Positions 8,098 through 14,955 of a stretch of DNA of 64,000 nucleotides are shown one piece after another. Each line of letters starts with the position of its first letter. Positions within the stretch are counted from its first letter, which is position 1. This stretch comes from Paenibacillus sp. DMB5 (GTDB lineage: Bacteria; Bacillota; Bacilli; Paenibacillales; Paenibacillaceae), in NCBI RefSeq assembly GCF_001517085.1, contig NZ_LRAC01000125.1, forward strand, positions 1 through 64,000. Direction: 5' to 3'. Under the pieces are notes generated by a model. That model had not been told where the DNA came from and ran no database searches. It worked only from the letters and a program-made list of their open reading frames with translations. A program made the position numbers and the translations under genes.

Positions 8098-8961
8098 CTA
8101 TATTTCGTGAACGGATTTCCCGCTGTGCAGGGGACTCCGGTATTTACTGTGGCGGCGTTTCAGCCTGATCAGCCTTTGTGCAGCAATGGCTGCCAGCAGG
8201 AACAGCAGCAAAATGAGTGCAATCGTACCTCCGGGAGGCGTATTTATATAGTAGGAGGCAGTCAAACCGCTGAACACGCCGAGCAGCCCGGCAGATACCG
8301 CAATCAGAATAGCGGCGGTGAAGCCGGAGGCAATGCGCAGGGCGAGTGACGCCGGGAGAACGATCAGCGCCGATACCAGCAGCACACCAACAACAGGCAT
8401 GGCAGCGGCAACAGTCATGCCTGTAAGCACAGCGAACGAAAAGGACAGCAGACCTGTACGGACACCGCTGATGCTGGCTGTCTCTTCATCAAAAGTCAGG
8501 CTATAGAGCGGCCGGCGCAGCACAATGAAATACACAAGGCCAACGGCCGCAACAATCGCGATAAGCCTCAGCTGGGTATCGCTGACGGCGACAATGGAGC
8601 CGAACAGGTATGAGCTGAAGCTTTTGCTCAGATTCTGCTTCAGACTCATCAGCACAACAGCCAGTGCGAGCCCTGTGGTCATGATAATGGCTACCGGGAG
8701 CTCACTGTATGTACGGTAAGGACGGCGGAGCTGCTCGATGACCAGGCCGCCGGCAACCGCGACGGCGAAGCCGCTGAGCGCGGGATTTAGCTGGAGCACC
8801 GAGCCGAGCGCCACTCCGGCAAGCGACACATGCGACAGGGTATCGGCCATCAGCACCTGGCGGCGCAGCATCAGATAGACCCCCAGCAAGGGGCCAATAA
8901 TGCCGATCAATCCGCCGGCCCAAAATGCGCGCTGCATGAATTCGTAACCAAGCATGTCCAT
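8098..8961 (-). CDS. znuB: Zinc ABC transporter permease
   Basis: This 287-residue polytopic protein is of the ABC-3 permease family with about eight hydrophobic segments. RRQVLMADTLSHVSLAGVALG near residue 35 is the conserved opening, and the AMPVVGVLLVSALIVLPASLAL segment is also typical. The C-terminal tail is basic. It forms the membrane channel for zinc delivered by ZnuA. Its start lies inside the end of znuC (55-base overlap), implying translational coupling. Confidence 0.93.
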   Translation of the reverse strand: MDMLGYEFMQRAFWAGGLIGIIGPLLGVYLMLRRQVLMADTLSHVSLAGVALGSVLQLNPALSGFAVAVAGGLVIEQLRRPYRTYSELPVAIIMTTGLALAVVLMSLKQNLSKSFSSYLFGSIVAVSDTQLRLIAIVAAVGLVYFIVLRRPLYSLTFDEETASISGVRTGLLSFSFAVLTGMTVAAAMPVVGVLLVSALIVLPASLALRIASGFTAAILIAVSAGLLGVFSGLTASYYINTPPGGTIALILLLFLLAAIAAQRLIRLKRRHSKYRSPLHSGKSVHEI

Positions 8962-9614
8962 CCCTCCCTCTCCTTGCGCTCCAGGCTGATTACACTGTCC
9001 AAATAGGCACCCGCTTCCTCCTGACCGTGTGTGACCATAATGACAGTCCTGCCATGCGATTTGACATAATGGCGCATCAGCTTATAAAAACCCGTACGGC
9101 TAGCCGCATCCATCCCGGTTGTCGGCTCATCCAGCACCAGCACCTGCGGCTGCTGGGTCAGCGCCCGGGCGATGCAGATTCGCTGCTTCTGTCCGCCGGA
9201 CAGCTCGCCGATCCTGCGGCTGCGGTAGTCCCACATCTCTACCTGCCGCAGACATCTCTCCACCAGCTCATCCTGTTCCCTGGTGAAACGGCGGAACAAT
9301 CCGAGCCGCCCGTAGCAGCCGGACCGGACTAATTCAATAACAGAACTGGGAAATCCAGTGTTAAACGAAGCAATCTGCTGTGGAACATAGCCGATATTCA
9401 GCTTACCGTCCCCTGTCAGCTCACCGTTCAGCTCAACCGTCCCGCCCCACGGCCGCAGCAGGCCCAGCATCAGCTTGAGCAGAGTCGTCTTCGCCGCCCC
9501 GTTCGGTCCGGTGATACCGATGAATTGTCCGGCTTCAATATCCAGCGAGAGACGGTCGATGACCGGCTCTTCACCATAACCGAACACTACATTCCGCATG
9601 GATGACAATAGCAT
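8907..9614 (-). CDS. znuC: Zinc ABC transporter ATP-binding protein
   Basis: This 235-residue ABC ATPase has Walker A GPNGAAKTT, Q-loop YVPQQ, signature LSGGQKQR, Walker B VLVLDEPT and H-loop VTHG. The Ala in place of the second Gly of Walker A is usual for zinc/manganese importers of this class. The C-terminal tail with CLVTNSCSAHFG continues into znuB and is a family feature, so the overlap appears genuine. The ATG at 9614 follows GGGAGG. It powers ZnuB. Confidence 0.94.
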   Translation of the reverse strand: MLLSSMRNVVFGYGEEPVIDRLSLDIEAGQFIGITGPNGAAKTTLLKLMLGLLRPWGGTVELNGELTGDGKLNIGYVPQQIASFNTGFPSSVIELVRSGCYGRLGLFRRFTREQDELVERCLRQVEMWDYRSRRIGELSGGQKQRICIARALTQQPQVLVLDEPTTGMDAASRTGFYKLMRHYVKSHGRTVIMVTHGQEEAGAYLDSVISLERKEREGWTCLVTNSCSAHFGPAD

Positions 9615-9674
9615 GGAACTGCCTCCCTTCTTTAATTATTAAGATTAACCCATCTCGGCCCTAAACCACCGCCG

Positions 9675-9950
9675 CTACTCCTGCCCTGCAGCCAGCAGCT
9701 CCTCAGTCGGCCAAGGCAGCGGATTGTTGAACTGCTTCCAGTCCTGACTCATCTCCTCAGCAGTCAGGAGACATCTGTCGAGCCGTGCTTCCAGAGCGGC
9801 CCGGTCCATCCCGATGCCGATGAACACGATCTCGTTCATCCGGTCGCCCCACCGCTCATCCCACCGGGCCTTCACATCCGGCTCAGTCTCCAGTACCTCC
9901 AGCTGCTGCGCTTCCGGCAGCGTCGCCAGCCAGTAACCGGCCGGCCGAAC
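9675..9950 (-). pseudogene. C-terminal remainder of the COG0523 GTPase, out of frame
   Basis: This frame continues the ZagA/YciC homology lost by the upstream ORF: RPAGYWLATLPE, then WDERWGDRMNEIVFIGI, then CLLTAEEM and a short acidic end at 9675. Two missing bases near 9943 and 9961 (minus-strand context GCC_G and GGC_CGG) would restore one protein ending here. This is probably not a separate gene. Confidence 0.8.
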
Positions 9951-10881
9951 TGGATCGACGGGCGGCCTGGCTCAAGGTTGCCGCCAGATCACCTTTAGCG
10001 GCAATCCAGACCAAGCCTTTGGCCCGCACCACTTCTTCCGGCCAGTTGCTAAAGAAGAAGCTTAGGCGCTGCGGATGAAACGGCGCTCTGCGCCGGTAGA
10101 CGAACGAGGTGATGCCGTACTCTTCCGTCTCCGGCGTATGCTCTTCCTTGTTCAGCTCGGCAATCCAGCCGGAGGACATGCTTGTCTTTTCGAAGTCGAA
10201 CCGGCCGGTGTTCAGAATTTCTTTAGGATCAACCACACCCTTGACGGTGCGGATTATTTTGGCGGAAGGCTGCAGCCTGCGCAGTACAGCTTCCAGCTTG
10301 TTCAGCTCCTGCTCCTCCACCAGATCGCATTTGTTGAGCAGCAGCACATCGCAGGTTTCAATCTGGTCGATCAGCAGGTCGACGATATCGCGGACATCAT
10401 TGTCCCCGGCGGTCATGCTGCGGTCAAGCAGGCTGTCCCCTGATGCAAAATCATGCCAGAACCGGTTGGCATCGACCACCGTGACCATCGTATCGAGCCT
10501 GGCCAGCTCCGTCAGATCAATATCGAGGTCCGGATTGGCGTAAGTGAAGGTCTGGGCCACCGGCACAGGCTCACTGATCCCGGAGGATTCAATCAGGATA
10601 TAATCGAACCGGCCTTCGGCAGCCAGCCTGCCTACTTCGCGCAGCAGATCGTCGCGCAGGGTGCAGCAGATACATCCGTTGGACATCTCCACAAGAGTCT
10701 CCTCTGTCCGTGACAGGGTGTTACCGGATTTAACCAGATTAGCATCTACATTCACTTCGCTCATGTCATTGACGATTACTGCCACCTTCAGGCCATCCCT
10801 GTTCTGCAGGATATGGTTGAGCAGTGTCGTCTTGCCGGAGCCGAGATAGCCGCTCAGCACGGTTACAGGTATTTTTTTCAT
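9883..10881 (-). CDS. COG0523 (CobW/ZagA-type) GTPase metallochaperone, C-terminus frameshifted
   Basis: A 332-residue reading frame has Walker A SGYLGSGKTTL, the metal-binding CxCC motif in NGCICC, switch motif ESSGISEP and guanine motif NKCD. The CobW C-terminal domain begins at FHPQRLSFFFSNWPEEV. From about residue 312 the frame turns into a low-complexity Ser/Ala/Gly tail, while the expected family sequence continues in another frame to 9675. In Bacillus subtilis the Zur-regulated relative ZagA delivers zinc to folate enzyme FolE under zinc limitation. Position between rpmG and znuC in a Zur-box operon supports the same role. Start ATG 10881 follows AAGGAG. Confidence 0.88.
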   Translation of the reverse strand: MKKIPVTVLSGYLGSGKTTLLNHILQNRDGLKVAVIVNDMSEVNVDANLVKSGNTLSRTEETLVEMSNGCICCTLRDDLLREVGRLAAEGRFDYILIESSGISEPVPVAQTFTYANPDLDIDLTELARLDTMVTVVDANRFWHDFASGDSLLDRSMTAGDNDVRDIVDLLIDQIETCDVLLLNKCDLVEEQELNKLEAVLRRLQPSAKIIRTVKGVVDPKEILNTGRFDFEKTSMSSGWIAELNKEEHTPETEEYGITSFVYRRRAPFHPQRLSFFFSNWPEEVVRAKGLVWIAAKGDLAATLSQAARRSSSAGRLLAGDAAGSAAAGGTGD

Positions 10882-10930
10882 GATTATGCTCCTTACTGTA
10901 ATGGTTTTATTGGGATCAGCCGTTTACGAA

Positions 10931-11080
10931 TCAGCGGGTCTCCCGGTGCAGTGTTACGCGCTTTAAACGCGGAGAATATTTTTTCATTTCCAGACGCTCC
11001 GGATTATTTTTCTTATTTTTGACGGTGGTATAGTTACGGTCGCCTGTTTCCGTGCAGGCCAAAGTTACAGTTACTCTCAT
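10931..11080 (-). CDS. rpmG: 50S ribosomal protein L33, zinc-independent paralogue
   Basis: This 49-residue protein begins [19 protein letters not shown] and ends [10 protein letters not shown], a complete L33. Zinc-binding L33 carries two CxxC pairs; only one cysteine is left here, so it is the C- form used when zinc is scarce. The ATG at 11080 follows AAAAGGAGCT. It is the first gene after the Zur-box promoter, 49 bases ahead of the COG0523 GTPase. Confidence 0.93.
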   Translation of the reverse strand: MRVTVTLACTETGDRNYTTVKNKKNNPERLEMKKYSPRLKRVTLHRETR

Positions 11081-11100
11081 AAGTTTCAGCTCCTTTTATT

Positions 11101-11121
11101 TAATCGTAATTCTTACGATTT
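11101..11121 (-). promoter_or_regulatory. Zur box (zinc-uptake repressor operator)
   Basis: The core TCGTAAGAATTACGA sits in a 21-base near-palindrome that differs at two of twenty informative positions from the Bacillus Zur consensus (AAATCGTAAT-N-ATTACGATTT). It lies just downstream of the -10 box of the minus-strand promoter, where a repressor would block initiation. The whole rpmG-to-rpsN operon follows. Confidence 0.9.
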
Positions 11122-11125
11122 ACAC

Positions 11126-11155
11126 ATCATAACGTCTTCTCTGACCAAATGTCAA
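11126..11155 (-). promoter_or_regulatory. Sigma-A promoter of the zinc-starvation operon
   Basis: On the minus strand TTGACA (11150-11155) and TATGAT (11126-11131) are separated by 18 bases. The Zur box begins four bases beyond the -10 box. Confidence 0.85.
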
Positions 11156-11246
11156 CTGTCTGCAGCCAAAAAAATTCCTAGCAGCGCCGGACTTAATCTC
11201 TCAAAAAAGATGGTCTTTCTGCCATTGGCAGCACGTATAGATGGAA

Positions 11247-11279
11247 TTATGAAACTATGATTCTTGCAGTGATTCATAA
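11247..11279 (+). promoter_or_regulatory. Inverted repeat upstream of the second COG0523 GTPase
   Basis: Arms ttatgaa (11247-11253) and ttcataa (11273-11279) surround 19 bases, 24 bases before the GTPase start. It does not match the Zur consensus. It could be an operator or a weak leader hairpin. Confidence 0.3.
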
Positions 11280-11303
11280 CAAATAAAGGCGGGAGTGTGG
11301 ACC

Positions 11304-12347
11304 ATGAAGATACCGGTGATGATATTGAGCGGCTTTCTGGGGAGCGGGAAGACAACCCTCCTGCTCACCCTGCTGCAGGAGAGCAAGGCACGGGGGCTAA
11401 ATGCGGGAGTTGTGATGAATGAGCTGGGCAAACGTGACGTAGACGGATATATTTTGCAGGAGCAGACCGGGGCCAATGTGGAAAAGCTGTTGGATGGCTG
11501 TGTCTGCTGTAGCCGCAAAGAGGATCTGCCCAGAAGCCTAGGTGCCGTCCTCGCCCGGCGTCCCGACATTATCTATATCGAGCTAACCGGAGTGGCCGAT
11601 CCTGAAGAAATTGCCCTGGCGCTGCAGGAGCAGCCGCTTAGCGAGAGAGTAAATTTGCATTATACAGTTACCGTACTGGATGCAGAGAACGTGCTGGAAT
11701 ACAACAGCCGCTTCTCGTCCGACAAACAGCTGGTCAGGACGCTCCGCAAGCAGCTTGCCGGCGCTGATCTGCTGATCGTCAACAAATCCGATCTTGTTGA
11801 GCCAGAGCGTCTGTGGCGAATCGAAAAAACCGTCCGCAAATACAACACGGACTCGGAGATTGTGTTCACCCATTACAGCGAGATCAATCTTGCTCCGCTG
11901 CTGGCCGGCATATACCCGCAGGAGCCCCGTAATGCAGCCGCCTTGCGCAGCACGCTTCCGGTCAGCGGCGTTCCGCTGAAACGCATGCACAGCGGACAGA
12001 CTCCGGGAGCTACCGCGGTACAGGAGCGGGAAGCCGATTCCGGCGGTTCCTATTCCCAGGTATCCGCCGTCACCCTTACCTTCCCGCAGTCGGCGGAGCA
12101 GGGCATTTCAGGTGAACAGCTTGAGGCCTTTTTCCAGCAATGGGGCAGCAGCCTGCTCAGAGCCAAGGGGCATGTCCGTTTAATTGGCCCGGAGCACGGG
12201 CTGCAGCCTGTCCAGCTGGTCCAGTTCGCCGGAAACCGCATCAGCTGGGAGGCATCACGCTACCCCGGCCAGCCCTATATTGTGTTCATCGGACTGGGGC
12301 TTGATGAGCAGCAGCTGACAGCGCAATGGTCCAGTCTGTTTGGCTGA
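11304..12347 (+). CDS. COG0523 (CobW-type) GTPase, second copy
   Basis: This 347-residue G3E GTPase has Walker A SGFLGSGKTTLL, the CxCC motif in DGCVCC, switch motif ELTGVADP and guanine motif NKSD, then a CobW C-terminal domain ending near the stop. It differs clearly from the copy in the Zur operon (for example ELTGVADP against ESSGISEP). The start is ATG 11304, 7 bases after GGGAG; a GTG at 11295 would overlap that site. It is followed after 30 bases by a permease and after that by its partner subunit, so it likely serves metal handling linked to that permease. The metal is unknown. Confidence 0.85.
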   Translation: MKIPVMILSGFLGSGKTTLLLTLLQESKARGLNAGVVMNELGKRDVDGYILQEQTGANVEKLLDGCVCCSRKEDLPRSLGAVLARRPDIIYIELTGVADPEEIALALQEQPLSERVNLHYTVTVLDAENVLEYNSRFSSDKQLVRTLRKQLAGADLLIVNKSDLVEPERLWRIEKTVRKYNTDSEIVFTHYSEINLAPLLAGIYPQEPRNAAALRSTLPVSGVPLKRMHSGQTPGATAVQEREADSGGSYSQVSAVTLTFPQSAEQGISGEQLEAFFQQWGSSLLRAKGHVRLIGPEHGLQPVQLVQFAGNRISWEASRYPGQPYIVFIGLGLDEQQLTAQWSSLFG

Positions 12348-12377
12348 AGCTATGCAACGGGAAGGAGCTAACATGTA

Positions 12378-13367
12378 TTGACATCTTTTTTTCCGCTCAA
12401 AATGCTGCCGCTGCTTATTCCCGCCGTCTTCCTGATCGTCCTTGGCATAGTCTGGCTGCCGGAGCATCCGGAGCTGCTGGAGAACGCATATGTCCACAGC
12501 TTCAAAACAGCCTTCATCGGCATTCTGCTGGAGGCCATGCCGTTCGTGCTGCTGGGAGCCCTGCTGTCCTCGCTGCTGCGCGTGTTCGTTCCGGACGAAT
12601 GGATCTCGCGCTGGATTCCGCAGCGGCCGGTTCCCGCGATCCTGTTCGGCTGCCTGCTCGGCATCCTTTTCCCTGTCTGCGAATGCGGAATGATCCCGCT
12701 TGTCCGCCGGCTGATGCAGAAGGGAATGCCGCTCTATGTCGCCATAGTATTCATACTGTCCGGCCCGATCCTGAATCCTGTCGTATACGGGGCCACGCTG
12801 ACCGCCTTCCGCACGCACCCCTGGCTCGCCTACGCACGGATGGGACTGGCTTTTGCCGTAGCAGCAGCTGTAGGGCTAATCATATACGTCACTGTGACCA
12901 AGTCACCGCTGCGGCTGTCCATCCGGCGGGAAAGCGGTGAAGCACACCGGCTAACAGCCCGCGGGGGCAGATTCGTATCCGTGCTTGTTCATACTTCGGA
13001 TGAATTTTTCGAGATGGGCAAATATTTAATCATTGGCTGCCTGCTGACTTCCGGCATTCAGACCTTCATGGATCACGGCAGTCTGGAAGCCATCGGCGGC
13101 ATGCCGCTGGGCTCGTATCTGTTCATGATGGGCCTTGCCTTCGTGCTGTCTCTCTGCTCGACTTCCGACGCTTTTGTCGCGGCAACCTTCCTGCATACTT
13201 TCCCGTCAGGCTCTCTTCTGGCCTTCATGGTGCTCGGGCCGATGCTTGATTTCAAAAATTCGCTGATGCTGCTCTCGCTGTTCAAGACCAGATTCGCCTT
13301 TTATCTGTTCTTTCTTATTTTCTCGGCCGTTTTCGTCGGCTCGGTGCTGGCATCATTCTGGCTCTAG
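12378..13367 (+). CDS. Permease of the DUF318/YcgR-type family
   Basis: This 329-residue polytopic protein has the family marks LLEAMPFVLLGALLSSLL, FPVCECGMIPLVRRL and SGPILNPVVYGAT in the first half, and LCSTSDAFVAATF with MLDFKNSLML in the second. The paired Asn-Pro/Asp segments and the CEC cysteines are typical. The substrate is not established. The probable start is TTG 12378, 10 bases after AAGGAG; an ATG at 12402 is an alternative. It pairs with the next gene, as YcgR pairs with YcgQ in Bacillus. Confidence 0.82.
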   Translation: MTSFFPLKMLPLLIPAVFLIVLGIVWLPEHPELLENAYVHSFKTAFIGILLEAMPFVLLGALLSSLLRVFVPDEWISRWIPQRPVPAILFGCLLGILFPVCECGMIPLVRRLMQKGMPLYVAIVFILSGPILNPVVYGATLTAFRTHPWLAYARMGLAFAVAAAVGLIIYVTVTKSPLRLSIRRESGEAHRLTARGGRFVSVLVHTSDEFFEMGKYLIIGCLLTSGIQTFMDHGSLEAIGGMPLGSYLFMMGLAFVLSLCSTSDAFVAATFLHTFPSGSLLAFMVLGPMLDFKNSLMLLSLFKTRFAFYLFFLIFSAVFVGSVLASFWL

Positions 13368-13387
13368 TCCACTTTCAGGAGGTCCCT

Positions 13388-14266
13388 ATGAACGACCCGC
13401 GCAGCATCCGCGTACATTATCTGCTCAGGGCGGCCCTTCTGCTCGGTTTTGCGCTGTATATTGCACATTTAAGCCAGCAGGATGCATTGCATTATTATGT
13501 CGCCCCCAAGCTCGCCCGCTGGATCCGGCTCTGTCCGGTGCCTCTGTCGCTGATGGCCGTAAGTCTTGGAATACAGGCTCTTTTCGGCAAAAGCAGTGCA
13601 CTATGCGACTGTGAGCACCAGCTGCCCCGGTCCATGTTCAAGAGCACTGCTCTCTACGGCCTGTTCCTGCTGCCCCTGCTGCTCGGTTTTGTGCTGCCGG
13701 ACCGGGCGCTCGGGACAGCTGCAGCAGCGAGAAAGGGGGTCTCCCTGACCTACATTTCGCCCGAGGAAGGAAGGGAGGAACGGTTTGCCGCCGCAAACCC
13801 GTACCAGGAGGAATTCGCCGAGCTTGCAGGAAAGCTGTATAAACAGCCTGTCATCACTGTACATCCCGAGATTTTCTCTGAAACCTTCGGGGCCATCGAC
13901 CTGTATAAGGAGCAGTTTGAAGGCAAGGAAATCACAGTCTCAGGGTTCCTGTACCGTGAACAGGGGGCTGCCGGAGATTCTTATGCGGTAAGCCGTTTTC
14001 TGGTGCAATGCTGCACGGCAGACGCGACCCCGTTTGGCATTCTGCTTGATCCGCAGACGCAAATAAGCCTGCCCGCAGACACCTGGATTGAGGTGCGGGG
14101 CAAGCTTCATACCGCTGATTATCAAGGTAAAGCTGTGATTCAGATTATTCCCGAAACGGTAACTCCGATTCCTCAGCCATCGACGCCTTATGTCTACTCC
14201 AACGCCGATTCTGTAGCCGCCTGGGAACAGATCAGCAGCAGTCCGGGAGTAAAAGAGGCTAAATAA
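13388..14266 (+). CDS. TIGR03943 family permease subunit (YcgQ-like)
   Basis: This 292-residue protein has four probable N-terminal membrane helices (residues 10-30, 40-65, 85-105) and a soluble C-terminal domain. The latter contains KEITVSGFLYRE, RFLVQCCTADATPFGILLD and TWIEVRGKLHTADYQGK, an OB-like fold typical of TIGR03943. The CC pair is conserved in the family and may bind metal. The ATG at 13388 follows AGGAGGTCCCT, 20 bases after the permease stop, so the two subunits are cotranscribed. Its last eight bases overlap the convergent NusG-II gene. Confidence 0.85.
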   Translation: MNDPRSIRVHYLLRAALLLGFALYIAHLSQQDALHYYVAPKLARWIRLCPVPLSLMAVSLGIQALFGKSSALCDCEHQLPRSMFKSTALYGLFLLPLLLGFVLPDRALGTAAAARKGVSLTYISPEEGREERFAAANPYQEEFAELAGKLYKQPVITVHPEIFSETFGAIDLYKEQFEGKEITVSGFLYREQGAAGDSYAVSRFLVQCCTADATPFGILLDPQTQISLPADTWIEVRGKLHTADYQGKAVIQIIPETVTPIPQPSTPYVYSNADSVAAWEQISSSPGVKEAK

Positions 14267-14657
14267 CGGCATCCAGCTCCTCGTCATTATCGATCGAGGC
14301 ATCCGGATTGACAACCTCAACCATCAGTCTGGCCGGAATGCAGATAATCTGCTGTTTCGGCCTGGAGATGAACCCCATATCCAGCGCAATCGGCAGCGGG
14401 GCATCGGAATAGGTCATTTGAATGCCATAGTCGTATATCTTGAGAATGTTATGGCCGAATTTGGTCTGAATATCAATGGTCTGTTCTTCCTTGGTCAGCT
14501 TAACGGTCTGGTAGGCTTTGCCGTTGATTGTAATCACGGCCTGCAGGTCTCCCTGCTCATAGTGCTCCCCCCGTACGTCCAGCCATTTGACACCATAGAT
14601 TCCGCCTGCAAGCAGCAGAACCAGAACAATCAGTATAAAATCGCCGCGTTTCATCAT
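14259..14657 (-). CDS. NusG domain II-containing protein
   Basis: This 132-residue protein has an N-terminal membrane anchor (DFILIVLVLLLAGGIYGV) and an extracytoplasmic beta-rich domain. The domain includes AVITINGKAYQTVKLTKEEQTIDI and GFISRPKQQIICIPARLMVEV, typical of NusG domain II proteins. No transcription role is implied; the family is uncharacterised. A second in-frame ATG immediately follows the first, so the start may be 14654. Convergent with the YcgQ-like gene by eight bases. Confidence 0.82.
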   Translation of the reverse strand: MMKRGDFILIVLVLLLAGGIYGVKWLDVRGEHYEQGDLQAVITINGKAYQTVKLTKEEQTIDIQTKFGHNILKIYDYGIQMTYSDAPLPIALDMGFISRPKQQIICIPARLMVEVVNPDASIDNDEELDAVI

Positions 14658-14748
14658 ATCCGGTGCAAAGATCCTCTCGCTGGCTAAATTTATTCGTAAA
14701 AATTACGGATAATATAAATATAGTCAGCCAAGAAAAGATTGTCAATGT

Positions 14749-14931
14749 TTATGATAGACGTCTCCTCACGAGCAGCAGGCCCAGCGTAAGCAGGACATAG
14801 ATCAGCAGCACCACAACAAGTGTCAAAATCCGTTCAGATACCGTCCCATCCGCAAACAGCACCGGACCTAATCCAAAAAAGCTGACCAGTGCGTACATAA
14901 CGCCAAACCCTGTATACACGAGCCCTTTCAT
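14749..14931 (-). CDS. Small two-helix membrane protein (60 aa)
   Basis: This 60-residue protein has two hydrophobic helices (VYTGFGVMYALVSFFGLG and LTLVVVLLIYVLLTLGLLLV) and a basic end (RRRLS), with the loop FADGTVSERI between. Its look is that of an uncharacterised DUF-type Bacillales membrane peptide. It follows the histidine kinase gene by 24 bases on the same strand and may be cotranscribed. Its function is unknown. Confidence 0.65.
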   Translation of the reverse strand: MKGLVYTGFGVMYALVSFFGLGPVLFADGTVSERILTLVVVLLIYVLLTLGLLLVRRRLS

Positions 14932-14955
14932 TTACTGTCCTCCTTCGTACGCGGT

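Noticed and set aside
8907..8961. Frameshift suspected from the 55-base znuC/znuB overlap
   Set aside because: The ZnuC tail with CLVTNSCSAHFG is a normal family end and znuB keeps its own ribosome site, so the overlap is genuine.
11122..11303. Second Zur box in front of the plus-strand GTPase-permease unit
   Set aside because: The only palindromic sequence there (ttatgaa...ttcataa) lacks the TCGTAAT/ATTACGA core.
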